From positions 1-44,681 of the forward strand of contig CALESY010000004.1 of NCBI GenBank assembly GCA_937919945.1: a stretch of 44,681 nucleotides of DNA, written 5' to 3'. The notes below the pieces were generated by a model. The model saw only the letters and a list, made by a program, of their open reading frames with translations, was not told where the DNA came from and did not search any database. Source of the DNA: an uncultured Chitinophagaceae bacterium (GTDB taxonomy: Bacteria > Bacteroidota > Bacteroidia > Chitinophagales > Chitinophagaceae). Made by a program: the position numbers and the translations under genes. The first letter of the stretch is position 1, and the number at the start of each line of letters is the position of its first letter. Shown here one piece after another: positions 28,201 through 35,013 of this stretch.

Positions 28201-30311
28201 GTGCCATTGAAATTATAATCAACAGTATAAGTGGTTGAGCCAGCTAAACCATTAAGTATGATAAAACCATTTGTTCCGCCACAAGTGGTAGGGTTTGAAG
28301 AGGAAAAACTGCTTATTACAGGCTTTACATTCACTACCACATTGGTATTTGCATTGGTCGATTTGCAACCATTTAGTGTTGTAAACACACTATATGTACC
28401 TGCATTTACCAATTGTACGTTAGTAATACTCGGATTTTGACTTGTTGATGTAAAAGTGTTAGGACCTGTCCAAGTATAAGAAGCACTTGAAACAGTTGAA
28501 GCGGTTAAGTTAAGTGTACTACCCGTACATAATGGCCCGTTATTAGTAAGAGTTGGTGTTGCTGGCAGAGGCTTCACAAGAATATTCACAGTATCAGGCA
28601 ATGAAAAACAACCTTGCTTAAAAGACCGTAAAATATAATTGCCAGAATTTGCTACTGGCGTATTGATTAATGTTGGATTTTGTAAACTTGAAGAGAAACT
28701 ATTCGGCCCAGTCCATCTATAACCATAACCACTGGCTGCTGTTGAAGAAAATAGCTTTAGTGTATCACCCTGACAAATAGGTGTTATACCCGTTGCAATT
28801 AGAGTATCATTCCTTATATCTAAAACGTTTACAGTAACAGTATCGCTATTCTTACTGCAGTATTGAGCAGCGCTATTTGTAACAGTGTATTGTGTATTGA
28901 CCAACGGCTTTGCATTAGGCTGTTTACAAGTAGTACAACTGAGTGTTGTAATAGGTGCGCCACCAGGTAATACAGACCAAGTAAAAGATGAGCCCCCCAC
29001 AGCAGTAAGTGTTATAGAATCTCCATAACACATTGTTGTGTCTCTTATTATGTCTGTAATTGGCCAAATATAAATGGGTAATACAAATGTCTGTGCCACA
29101 ATCACTCCCGGACTTACACAAGTTGAATCTTTCGCAGTAACGGAAAAAACACGCAAGCCTGTATCTAAAGTATTTGGAGTCCAAGTAAAACAACCTCGTA
29201 CAGAGTCTGTTCTTTGTCCTACGTATGTTACAGTTGCGCCGGGTGTAGCTGCAGCAGAGTTGTCAGAAGCAACAATGATAGCAGCTGTATCAGTAGATTT
29301 AAGGTCAAAACAAAAACCAAGCTGTACCCCCGCACAAGCCTCAATTCTACCATTTACTAAAGAGCCACCAGTAACAGTGTTAGATACTGTATTTACTATA
29401 GGTGCTGTAACACTACAATTAATTACTTGCACTTGTACATCACGCATCACAGAGCCTATTTGTACACCGTTTCTGAATTCCCTGATGCGTATTGTAAGAG
29501 TACTAGCACCTGTAAGCGATGGTGTGAATGTCAATTGTCCTGTGCTGGCACTAATTGAAAAGGTATTATTAGTTTGCAACGGGTTATTCGTAAGGTTGTA
29601 AGAAGGTGTTGCACTAGCAAAAGTCATATTGCTGGTTGTAGGTGGGCAAGCACCATTCGTCTGCTGGGGCATCAACAATTCAAATGCCAGAGAATCTGAG
29701 TTGGGGTCAACACCGCCGTTGTTGTAAGTATACGGCTGGCTGATACAGATAGAAGGAACAGGTTTAACAGAGAAGTAAGGCGATGAATTGCCCTGCGCAA
29801 CTAAGTTATTAAGTGTTGCCTCTGCATAAAACTGAAAGTTGGATGCATTTACTAAATTAATGCTACCATTTCTATTACCAATAGCAACACTAAAACGCCA
29901 AAAATTGCACCTAGATGGCAGCGTCACAGTATTTACATACCACCATTCTCGATATCCGGGTACTGTTGAAGATGTATTTGTACACCTTGTACCGGTTCCG
30001 GGGCAGCCTAAAGAAACAGGAGAACCATTATTACTGCTATCAGGTAGTTTAGCAATTTTATTCAAGGTAATAGTACCACCTTGTGAATTACAAGTATTTC
30101 GATAACAAAGTGTAACGGTATTTGGCTCACCGACACCAGCACAATCTCTATAGAATTTGAAAATAACTTTGTAAGTAGAATCACTGACCCATTCATATGA
30201 TATTTCGCCACCAGCTGCATGAGAAGCATTTGCACCATTAGGTACTAGCAGAGCAAATAGCTGTAGCATACACACTAAGATGTAGCATACTGTTTTGTTT
30301 GTGTGTAGCAT
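22218..30311 (-). CDS. Giant modular surface adhesin with T9SS type B (gliding-associated) C-terminal domain
   Basis: The protein has 2,697 residues from ATG 30311; a TTG at 30320 would add three residues. A signal peptide ends near residue 29 (NGANA). An N-terminal domain (about 30-310, AAGGEISYEWVSDSTYKVIF) is common at the start of large Bacteroidota surface proteins. The core (about 500-2200) is a mosaic of three module types, described under the repeat entry. Two related Ig-like modules (WYNVPIGG and WYNLPTGG) follow, then PKD-like domains. The C-terminus is a CHU_C/type B sorting domain (FSPNGDGRNDRFRI, NRWGQKVFET). Such proteins, SprB included, are secreted by T9SS and anchored on the cell surface for gliding or adhesion. 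Function here is inferred from architecture. No frameshift or stop interrupts the 8-kb frame. Confidence 0.93.
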   Translation of the reverse strand: MLHTNKTVCYILVCMLQLFALLVPNGANASHAAGGEISYEWVSDSTYKVIFKFYRDCAGVGEPNTVTLCYRNTCNSQGGTITLNKIAKLPDSSNNGSPVSLGCPGTGTRCTNTSSTVPGYREWWYVNTVTLPSRCNFWRFSVAIGNRNGSINLVNASNFQFYAEATLNNLVAQGNSSPYFSVKPVPSICISQPYTYNNGGVDPNSDSLAFELLMPQQTNGACPPTTSNMTFASATPSYNLTNNPLQTNNTFSISASTGQLTFTPSLTGASTLTIRIREFRNGVQIGSVMRDVQVQVINCSVTAPIVNTVSNTVTGGSLVNGRIEACAGVQLGFCFDLKSTDTAAIIVASDNSAAATPGATVTYVGQRTDSVRGCFTWTPNTLDTGLRVFSVTAKDSTCVSPGVIVAQTFVLPIYIWPITDIIRDTTMCYGDSITLTAVGGSSFTWSVLPGGAPITTLSCTTCKQPNAKPLVNTQYTVTNSAAQYCSKNSDTVTVNVLDIRNDTLIATGITPICQGDTLKLFSSTAASGYGYRWTGPNSFSSSLQNPTLINTPVANSGNYILRSFKQGCFSLPDTVNILVKPLPATPTLTNNGPLCTGSTLNLTASTVSSASYTWTGPNTFTSTSQNPSITNVQLVNAGTYSVFTTLNGCKSTNANTNVVVNVKPVISSFSSSNPTTCGGTNGFIILNGLAGSTTYTVDYNFNGTPQSTSSTSSSTGSIVLTTLGAGTYSQITVSTSFCRSDTIAPIILTSPIAPVVAASSNSPICQGDTLKLFSTSDSTGVTWSWTGPLSFTSALQNPFIANAATTRTGTYTVTASKNNCTSNASTVSVIVNALPSAPSVTNNGPLCSGSTLQLTASVIAGANYVWTGPISYNANVRTPTRNNVDTTHAGVYTVTAYVNNCPSPNATTAVVIYHTPQIGGFSFTHPTTCAGNNGSITLTGLKPSAAHIVEYKKNGVLQSPLFTSSNSSGNITISGLTAGVYSNIMVLLNGCSSDTIAPITLVNPKAPVINASNNSPICQSDTLKLFASSDSMGVSWQWFGPLSFTSSAQNPMLTAAIPSMSGTYRVVASKNNCFSDTANTIVLVKPTPAKPNANSNSPICDGSTLNLTTGFVTNGVYNWTGPLSFSSTLQNPVLANADTANSGNYIVTVTVAACISEADTVAVVINHIPSIDSTSYTNPTTCLGTDGTITLKGMRPNTTYIVNYYKNAVSQPPVSITSGSNGGVVITGLSAGTYSRIKATLNGCTSDTILPIILINPQAPILTAFNNSPICQGDTLKLFATSDSLGVVWSWTGPGSFTSAVQNPFFPNANPPLSGTYTVTATKNNCPAVAVSTVVLVKPTPATPVASSNSPLCSGSTLQLSSTNISGATYAWTGPLSYTASVQNPSRVNADTFMTGDYIVIATINGCQSLPDTVSVLVNHKPAIDSFAFTNPISCFGSEGSILLFGLKPTTNYIVTFTKNGFPQSAQTLLSNSTGRVVVSGLTAGTYTNVRVTLNNCTSDSIPPITLVDPTPPVVSATFTNTTTCAGAQGTITISGLSSAVTYTINYTKNTVAQTPRSLIANTSGNVIISGLTAGVYNNITVTVNNCTSNTLGPYTLIDPTPPVITLADSSDPISCSGNQGFIVISGLISGSTYAVDFSKNSTPQLTQTLIANSLGNIVISGLGAGIYSDIRVTINNCISNSVGSVTLSDPSPPVVSNSNNTPVCQEDTIKLFANSVSGVTYSWIGPSGFTSSQQNPIIINAIPGMSGNYIVTATFNNCVSVPDTTVVLVNPTPPRPNANNNGPLCTGNTLILTADTIAGATYGWVGPGGYTSAIQSPTRLNVQPSFSGIYTVTATVNGCLSPVSSTIVTVFALPAPVVGGFSITHPTTCLGNNGSIAITGLAANTTFTVNYKKNTLAQPALLLTTSVIGSLVLTGLTAGIYTDIIVTSPNGCSSDPLLPVILVDPTPPSTVFVSKVNPTMCLGTNGSITIGGLVNNSTYIINYTRNAILQSPMSLTADVNGRVVISGIAAGVYNNITATINNCTSNQIGPVTLNDPTPPLAIANNNTPICQGDTLRLLGSSDSTGVSWSWTGVLGYTSTVQNPVIAASSPSQSGMYILTVTKNNCVSVPDTTVVLVKPTPQTPTASNNGPLCEGDKLNLYAATIAGGSYLWTGPLSFIDTNQYPSIVGATVVNSGVYRVKVTLNGCVSLPDSTVVLVSPVPLAPSANTLINYCQGDVSFPLTATGSNLQWYNVPIGGTASSTAPVPPTNIAGSQFWYVSQKISNCESQRTRIQVVIRPKPLMPVTDDTVRYCQFANALPLQATGTAIKWYNLPTGGVLSYVAPTPSTNLPGITKWYVSQTSFNGCESDRKEITVIILPQLKPRIEFDKNNVCEGDSVIITDVSSDKLVSYKWDFSDGIVLSGDSSGPYRVVWAQSGIKKIRLTITNNICSASDSITVNVFDVPESMFEMPADICLNETATLLPKTVLNAQSIWQTDGGIIKDSVQNQRYDVLWGIIGRKIVTMRWATNNGCLSTPHSDTIDVHEVPDAKIESISRNNICAGDTLRLTGVQVDKHLYSWSGNANFYNIVENVADAAVLQTGYVYLKLNNVWGCEAVDSIYINTESCCDIALPDIFSPNGDGRNDRFRIITPGNHTIQSFIIVNRWGQKVFETRNQQEGWDGTFNSKKQDLGNYYYYIKYICSNGKQIEKKGQVILIR
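23715..28800 (-). repeat. Ordered A-B-C protein module array inside the adhesin
   Basis: Three module types of about 75-90 residues alternate. Type A begins PICQGDTLKLF and ends KNNC; type B begins NNGPLCSGSTL and ends VNGC; type C has NPTTCxGxxGxIxIxGL and ends NNCTSD. The order from the N-terminus is ABC, ABC, ABC, ABCCC, ABCC, AB: six A, six B and eight C. The PICQGD cysteine codons lie near 28775, 28019, 27259, 26500, 25198 and 24159, so a basic unit is about 756-760 bp. Each module has one conserved early and one conserved late cysteine, compatible with one disulfide per module. The copies have diverged, so this is old duplication rather than recent expansion. Confidence 0.85.
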
Positions 30312-30441
30312 GTTTGGCAACTTTCCTGTATATGACTGATAAATTTAGCATTTTATTAGCAGAAACACCGTTGGTTAACATTAAGATATACATTATATTA
30401 AAATAACGACAAAGTGTAATGTGCTTTATAAACATGAAATT

Positions 30442-30466
30442 AAAAAAGCCATCCTGAAAGGATGGC
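30442..30466 (-). terminator. Hairpin terminator after tRNA-Leu
   Basis: GCCATCC (30448-30454) pairs with GGATGGC (30460-30466) around a 5-base loop, and on the minus strand TTTTTT follows at 30447-30442. It lies 5 bp past the tRNA-Leu 3' end. Confidence 0.85.
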
Positions 30467-30470
30467 TCTG

Positions 30471-30556
30471 TGCCCCGGGCGGGACTTGAACCCGCACACG
30501 CATTGCTGCATACAGGATTTTAAGTCCTGCGCGTCTACCAATTCCACCACCAGGGC
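30471..30556 (-). tRNA. tRNA-Leu (anticodon UAA)
   Basis: The 86-base sequence folds with acceptor arms GCCCTGG and CCGGGGC, a T arm GCGGG-TTCAAGT-CCCGC, an anticodon loop CTTAAAA giving TAA, and the long variable arm expected of class II tRNAs. The CCA end is not encoded. It is the second tRNA of a short unit, 61 bp after tRNA-Gly. Confidence 0.95.
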
Positions 30557-30578
30557 TTTTGCATACGGTAGATGTAAG

Positions 30579-30612
30579 CAAAAAAAATTCCAAACCTAAA
30601 GGGCTTGGAATT
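30579..30612 (-). terminator. Hairpin with U-run between the two tRNA genes
   Basis: AATTCCAAA (30586-30594) pairs with its partner at 30604-30612 (CTTGGAATT, one wobble-free core of 8 bp), and on the minus strand eight T bases follow. It looks like an intrinsic terminator right after tRNA-Gly, yet tRNA-Leu lies downstream with no clear promoter of its own. Confidence 0.65.
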
Positions 30613-30617
30613 CTTAG

Positions 30618-30690
30618 AGCGGAAGACGAGACTCGAACCCGCGACCCTCACCTTGGCAAGGTGATGCTCTACCAACTGAGCTACTTCCGC
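30618..30690 (-). tRNA. tRNA-Gly (anticodon GCC)
   Basis: The 73-base sequence has acceptor arms GCGGAAG and CTTCCGC, a D arm GCTCAGTTGGTAGAGC, anticodon loop TTGCCAA giving GCC, and TTCGAGT in the T loop. The CCA end is not encoded. A consensus promoter lies 27 bp upstream. Confidence 0.97.
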
Positions 30691-30716
30691 ATGTGTTTTT
30701 AAGAACTTTGGGAGTG

Positions 30717-30747
30717 CAAAGATAGGGCACGACAATGAATATCCAAA
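30717..30747 (-). promoter_or_regulatory. Complete Bacteroidota promoter for the tRNA unit
   Basis: On the minus strand TTTG (30747-30744) is followed after 19 bp by TATCTTTG (30724-30717). Boxes and spacing match the consensus exactly. The transcript should start about 20 bp before tRNA-Gly. Confidence 0.78.
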
Positions 30748-30856
30748 CTCATTTTCAAAAAAATATTTCTCTAAACTGTTTGCCCCCACTGAAATGCAGG
30801 CATTCAGCATCACACCAAAATATTTGCAATAAATAGACTAACAGCTAATTATCGCT

Positions 30857-30864
30857 TACCTTTG
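30857..30864 (+). promoter_or_regulatory. Putative -7 box (TACCTTTG) for ccmB
   Basis: It fits TAnnTTTG and lies only 10 bp before the ATG at 30875, so the leader would be a few bases long or absent. No TTTG is found at 19-21 bp. Confidence 0.45.
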
Positions 30865-30874
30865 GCAATTGAAT

Positions 30875-31525
30875 ATGAAGCAACTCGTAACGCTCATACA
30901 GAAAGACCTGCTTATTGAATGGCGGCAGAAACATACTCTATTCGGTGTGTTGCTATACGTGGGTGCTACAGTTTTCGCTGTGTATATTATGAACGGGCAA
31001 CCTGAAATAAAAGTGTGGAATGCACTGTTTTGGATAACACAGTTATTTGTTGCTGTCAATTCGGTAGCCAAGAGCTTTTTGCAAGAACATCCCAATCGTT
31101 TTCGCTATTATTTTACCATCGTCAGGCCATCTACTTTTTTGCTGGCTAAGATGATATACAGCATTGTATTAATGTTGGGCATCAGCTTCATAAGCCTTGC
31201 ATTATTTACTATTATGCTGGGCAACCCGTTAAGCCAAACGGCGGTATTTATAGGTGTTACTGCTGCAGGCAGCATTAGTCTATCTGCCGTATTTACATTC
31301 TTATCGGCAATAGCGGCTCGCGCCCAACAAAATGCCGCTTTGATGGCGATACTGGGCTTTCCGTTGGTAATACCTGTGCTGATGATGCTACAAAATCTGG
31401 CCTTATCTGCCATAGCACCAGTATATCAGGAAGGTTGGTGGTTGCTATTGCTGGTATTGCTGGCATTAAGCATCATGGTTATCATATTAGGGTTAATACT
31501 ATTTCCATTTTTGTGGCAAGAGTAA
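30875..31525 (+). CDS. ccmB: Heme exporter protein CcmB
   Basis: CcmB is the membrane subunit of the CcmAB(CD) ABC complex used in cytochrome c maturation. The 216-residue protein begins KQLVTLIQKDLLIEWRQK, which matches the CcmB N-terminus, and has six predicted membrane segments, the last being LLLLVLLALSIMVIILGLILF. Length is normal. I chose ATG 30875; a TTG at 30869 would add two residues but lies almost on the predicted transcript start. The ATPase CcmA is not in the window. ccmC follows 66 bp downstream after its own -7-like box. Confidence 0.92.
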   Translation: MKQLVTLIQKDLLIEWRQKHTLFGVLLYVGATVFAVYIMNGQPEIKVWNALFWITQLFVAVNSVAKSFLQEHPNRFRYYFTIVRPSTFLLAKMIYSIVLMLGISFISLALFTIMLGNPLSQTAVFIGVTAAGSISLSAVFTFLSAIAARAQQNAALMAILGFPLVIPVLMMLQNLALSAIAPVYQEGWWLLLLVLLALSIMVIILGLILFPFLWQE

Positions 31526-31563
31526 ATAGTTTGCCGAAAATATGTAACGGACAATTTATCCCG

Positions 31564-31571
31564 TACATTTG
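31564..31571 (+). promoter_or_regulatory. Putative -7 box (TACATTTG) for ccmC
   Basis: It fits TAnnTTTG and lies 20 bp before the ATG at 31592. A TTTG at 31530-31533 is 30 bp away, too far for the consensus. Confidence 0.4.
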
Positions 31572-31591
31572 CGAAAATTTTCAGATTGCTT

Positions 31592-32257
31592 ATGCGTAGC
31601 AGTTGGTGGAAGATACTAAGTGTAGTACTTGTTGCCTATGCCATTATCGGCGGGTTGTTACTTCCTGTTCCTGCAAGGCATATATTAAACGAAACAGTAC
31701 GCAATCTTTACTTTCATGTGCCTATGTGGTTTGGCATGATGCTGCTGTTCGGCTACTCTTTCTACTACTCATTAATGTATCTGCGCAAGCAGCAGATGGA
31801 ATATGACATAAAAGCCGTAGCATTCCTGAAAATAGGTGTGCTATTCAGCTGTCTTGGTATGGTTACAGGTATGGAATGGGCTACCTATACATGGGGCGAA
31901 GCATGGAGCAACGACCCCAAGCAATTAGCGACTGCTATCTGTATGCTATCCTACTTTGCTTATTTAATATTGCGCGGCGGCATTAAAGACGAAGAAAAGC
32001 GTGCTAAAATAGCTGCAGTGTATAATGTTTTTGCTTTCGCATTGATGATACCACTGCTATTTGTATTGCCCCGCATGGTAGATTCGCTACACCCCGGCAA
32101 TGGTGGCAACCCCGGCTTTAATGCGTACGATTTAGACAGCCGCATGCGCATGGTCTTCTACCCTGCCGTTATCGGTTGGTTTTTATTAGGTATGTGGATG
32201 AGCACTTTGCATGCCCGCATCAATATATTACGCTATAAAAAGGAAAATACATTTTAA
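31592..32257 (+). CDS. ccmC: Cytochrome c biogenesis protein CcmC (heme handling)
   Basis: CcmC binds heme at the periplasmic face of the inner membrane and passes it on for cytochrome c maturation. The 221-residue protein has six predicted membrane helices and the tryptophan-rich loop in a variant form, WGEAWSNDPKQLAT (about 107-120), between them. Conserved histidines lie in YFHVPMW (about 42-48) and DSLHPG (about 170). I chose ATG 31592; a TTG two codons earlier is possible. ccmD starts 11 bp after its stop. It could also be called CcsA-like by its WWD domain, but size and context with ccmB favour CcmC. Confidence 0.92.
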   Translation: MRSSWWKILSVVLVAYAIIGGLLLPVPARHILNETVRNLYFHVPMWFGMMLLFGYSFYYSLMYLRKQQMEYDIKAVAFLKIGVLFSCLGMVTGMEWATYTWGEAWSNDPKQLATAICMLSYFAYLILRGGIKDEEKRAKIAAVYNVFAFALMIPLLFVLPRMVDSLHPGNGGNPGFNAYDLDSRMRMVFYPAVIGWFLLGMWMSTLHARINILRYKKENTF

Positions 32258-32268
32258 TATTATCCTAC

Positions 32269-32475
32269 ATGCAGAAACTATCTATATTATTTATTTTACT
32301 CATTACTACGATTGCAGCACAGGCTCAGGAGAATGCACCTGAAATGGCAGATAAGATGCGTGCAGAGGGTAAAATATACGTTGTGGTTTTAGTATTAGCC
32401 ACTATCTTTGCGGGGATTATTCTATACCTGATGCGTCTGGACCGCAAAATCAGCAAACTGGAAAAAGAAAATTAA
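32269..32475 (+). CDS. ccmD: CcmD family protein
   Basis: The 68-residue protein has a signal-like N-terminus (MQKLSILFILLITTIAAQAQ), a short acidic linker, then one membrane helix (IYVVVLVLATIFAGIILYLM, about 36-55) and a charged tail (RLDRKISKLEKEN). This layout matches the Bacteroidota CcmD-like proteins found after ccmC. CcmD helps release holo-CcmE from the CcmABC complex. It follows ccmC by 11 bp on the same strand. The apparent signal peptide before the helix differs from the plain single-helix CcmD of Proteobacteria. Confidence 0.82.
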   Translation: MQKLSILFILLITTIAAQAQENAPEMADKMRAEGKIYVVVLVLATIFAGIILYLMRLDRKISKLEKEN

Positions 32476-32503
32476 TCTTATTTATTCATAATTAAACATC
32501 AAT

Positions 32504-33937
32504 ATGGCAGCAACAGCTACTGAGACAACCCCAAAGCATTACAGCTTCTTTCAGGGTGTAGAACGCAACTTTGACAAAGCAGCTACATACACCAGATTTG
32601 AAAAAGGTATTCTGGAGCAAATCAAAGCTTGTAACTCTATTTACCAAATGAAATTCCCGGTACGTATCGGCGATAAAATAGAAGTAATAGAAGCCTACCG
32701 TGTACAGCACTCTCACCACAAGCTGCCATGTAAAGGTGGTATCCGCTACAGCATGGATGTAAACCAAGATGAGGTAATGGCACTGGCTGCATTGATGACA
32801 TATAAATGCGCTATCGTTAACGTACCATTTGGTGGCGGTAAAGGTGGTATCAAAATCAACCCTAAAAACTATACTGTATTTGAACTAGAGAAGATTACAC
32901 GCCGTTATGCTTCAGAACTGGTGAAGAAAAACTTTATAGGCCCCGGCATTGACGTACCTGCACCGGATTATGGTACAGGTGCACGCGAAATGAGCTGGAT
33001 AGTAGATACGTATGCATCTCTAAAGCCAGGCGAGGTAGATGCTATGGGTTGTGTAACAGGTAAGCCAGTTAGCCAAGGTGGCGTACGCGGTCGTACAGAA
33101 GCTACGGGTCTCGGCGTATTCTACGGTATTCGCGAGCTGTGCAATGTAAAAGAAGATATGGACCGCTTGGGTCTGACAACAGGCGTGAAAGATAAAAAAG
33201 TAATAGTGCAAGGTTTGGGTAACGTGGGTTATCACGCTGCTAAATTCTTCCATGAGGGTGGTTCTAAAATTGTAGGCTTGGCTGAATACGAAGGAGGTAT
33301 CTACAATGCAAACGGTCTTGATTTGGAAGCAGTTGTTGCACATCGTAAAGCTACAGGCTCTATACTTGGCTTCCCGGGTGCTACTGACTACAAAAACGGT
33401 TTCGACGTTATTGAACAAGACTGCGATATATTGATACCTGCAGCTTTGGAAAACGTTATTAATGCTGATAACGCAGACCGCATAAAAGCTAAAATAATAG
33501 GTGAAGGTGCAAATGGCCCATTGACACCAGAAGCTGACGAAATATTGTTGGCAAAAGGAGTTATCATAGTACCTGACATGTACCTGAACGCAGGTGGTGT
33601 AACGGTATCTTACTTCGAATGGTTGAAAAACCTGAGCCATGTACGCTATGGTCGTATGGAAAAACGCTTCAGCGAAAACCAAAATACCAGCATACTGGAA
33701 ACAGTAGAAAGCCTAACAGGCAAGAAAGTATCAGAAATAGAGCGCAAGCAATTGCTGCATGGCCCTGATGAAGTTGACTTGGTTTATTCTGGTTTGGAAG
33801 ACACAATGATTGGTTCTTTCCACGAAATACGCGATACAATGCGTGAGCACAACATGAACGACATGCGTACTGCTGCTTTCATAGTTGCCATCAACAAAGT
33901 AGGCGTTGCTTACGAAGAACTAGGTATATTCCCATAG
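32504..33937 (+). CDS. gdhA: Glutamate dehydrogenase (Glu/Leu/Phe/Val dehydrogenase family)
   Basis: The enzyme interconverts glutamate and 2-oxoglutarate plus ammonia with NAD(P). The 477-residue protein has the substrate-binding lysines Lys77 (PCKGGIRYS), Lys101 (TYKCAI) and Lys113 (GGGKGG), with the same 24- and 12-residue spacing as in clostridial glutamate dehydrogenase, and the aspartate motif PAPDYGTG. The nucleotide-binding domain has VQGLGNVGYHAA (about 229-240). The cofactor cannot be fixed by eye. It lies 28 bp after ccmD; I see no clear promoter in the gap, so read-through from the ccm genes is possible. A strong hairpin follows. Confidence 0.92.
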   Translation: MAATATETTPKHYSFFQGVERNFDKAATYTRFEKGILEQIKACNSIYQMKFPVRIGDKIEVIEAYRVQHSHHKLPCKGGIRYSMDVNQDEVMALAALMTYKCAIVNVPFGGGKGGIKINPKNYTVFELEKITRRYASELVKKNFIGPGIDVPAPDYGTGAREMSWIVDTYASLKPGEVDAMGCVTGKPVSQGGVRGRTEATGLGVFYGIRELCNVKEDMDRLGLTTGVKDKKVIVQGLGNVGYHAAKFFHEGGSKIVGLAEYEGGIYNANGLDLEAVVAHRKATGSILGFPGATDYKNGFDVIEQDCDILIPAALENVINADNADRIKAKIIGEGANGPLTPEADEILLAKGVIIVPDMYLNAGGVTVSYFEWLKNLSHVRYGRMEKRFSENQNTSILETVESLTGKKVSEIERKQLLHGPDEVDLVYSGLEDTMIGSFHEIRDTMREHNMNDMRTAAFIVAINKVGVAYEELGIFP

Positions 33938-33961
33938 TAGACATTACAAACACTACATACA

Positions 33962-33988
33962 AATGCCCCTGCAGTTTGCAGGGGCATT
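33962..33988. terminator. Hairpin terminator between gdhA and the LamG gene
   Basis: AATGCCCCTGCA (33962-33973) and TGCAGGGGCATT (33977-33988) pair perfectly around GTT. Only short T-runs follow, but the stem is very strong and sits between two convergent genes. Confidence 0.75.
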
Positions 33989-34013
33989 TACTTTGGCAGT
34001 AACAGAGCCATTG

Positions 34014-34991
34014 TTACTCTTTTATAAACCTTGCAGTACTTCGGTTACCATTTGCATCAGTAAGCCTTGCTATATAAATGCCTGCTTGCAATGCCGCTAT
34101 ATCTATTGCAGTAGTGGTACTGATAGTATGCTCTTTCAGCAAAGCGCCTTTCATATCCAGTATTTGCAAAGTAGCATTGCCGTCTGTATTGATTGTGATG
34201 CTTGTTGTTGCGGGGTTCGGGTATAGCTTCAGTACTGCGTTTGTGCTTGCTGATTTTACAGCAGTTGGCGGCGGTGTGTACTTAAGCCCGCATGCAGAAT
34301 CTTTAGTATAGAGTGTGGTAATTTCTGTACCTGAGAGCGACCTGTTGTAAAAACGAAAATCATCTATTGTACCTCTGAAATAACGTGACAAGCCCGTTCC
34401 TTGTCCACCAATATTAAAAACAGTAGATGTAGTGACGATAGAATCTATGAGTATTGACGATGTATCAGCATTACCATTTATGTATATGGTTGTAAAGCCG
34501 CCCTTTACCCATGTCATAGCTACGTGATACCAAGTAGTATCCAGCAATACACTTTTGCTTAGCATGGTTAATTCATTCGCTTTGCCTTGCAATGCCAATG
34601 CCAGTTTGTTGTTACTGTATAAACCATACAAATACTGGTCGCCGGCACCATTATCCCATTTTGAAGCTATTGCACCTTCACCCGTCATGGCGGTATCAAT
34701 AAATATCCATGCAGATATCGTCATTCCCTCTGTAACATTAAACCGTGTATCATTGCCTGCAGATAAATAGCCTGCCGCTGTAAAACCCATAGCATTATTA
34801 CCGCCAAAACGGTCTGTTGTGCGTTTGTGTGTTGTGTTATAGCTTGAGAGTATTGTAGCAGTGATGCCATCTTTCATACTGTCTGCCGCTGTAAAACTAT
34901 AGCAAGCTTTCAGGCTGTCTGTAATTGTTTGTGCTATCGTTACAGTAGTTACTGCCGCATAAGCCATAAGGGAAAGTAATAGTTTTTTCAT
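34014..34991 (-). CDS. Secreted LamG/lectin-fold protein with T9SS type A sorting domain
   Basis: The 325-residue protein has a signal peptide (1-20, ending TIAQ), then a LamG-like (concanavalin A-type) domain over about 25-225. Segments diagnostic of that fold include EGMTISAWIFID, TWYHVAMTWVKGG and GTIDDFRFYNRSLSGTE. The C-terminus is a type A sorting domain (LKLYPNPATTSITINTD at its start). It is therefore expected on the surface or released by T9SS, possibly binding a glycan. Upstream at 35014-35079 is the operator-like arrangement shared with the adjacent sensor kinase gene, so it is the most likely target of the LytTR regulator next door. The ligand is unknown. Confidence 0.88.
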   Translation of the reverse strand: MKKLLLSLMAYAAVTTVTIAQTITDSLKACYSFTAADSMKDGITATILSSYNTTHKRTTDRFGGNNAMGFTAAGYLSAGNDTRFNVTEGMTISAWIFIDTAMTGEGAIASKWDNGAGDQYLYGLYSNNKLALALQGKANELTMLSKSVLLDTTWYHVAMTWVKGGFTTIYINGNADTSSILIDSIVTTSTVFNIGGQGTGLSRYFRGTIDDFRFYNRSLSGTEITTLYTKDSACGLKYTPPPTAVKSASTNAVLKLYPNPATTSITINTDGNATLQILDMKGALLKEHTISTTTAIDIAALQAGIYIARLTDANGNRSTARFIKE

Positions 34992-35013
34992 ACCATCAAT
35001 GTTTTTATGGTAG

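Noticed and set aside
23715..28800. Regular recurrence of near-identical short DNA words, at first like a CRISPR or satellite array
   Set aside because: The period is about 756-760 bp, the words encode conserved PICQGD and NPTTC motifs in one frame, and there are no short identical repeats with unique spacers.
30823..30826. TTTG elements 30-35 bp upstream of the -7 boxes of der, the lipoprotein gene, ccmB and ccmC
   Set aside because: The known spacing is about 19-21 bp; TTTG is common in this AT-rich intergenic DNA, so the recurrence may be chance.
33020..33682. Open frame of 220 codons antisense to glutamate dehydrogenase
   Set aside because: The sense strand encodes a complete enzyme with all catalytic residues; the antisense product is Tyr/Phe/Thr/Cys-rich with no motif.
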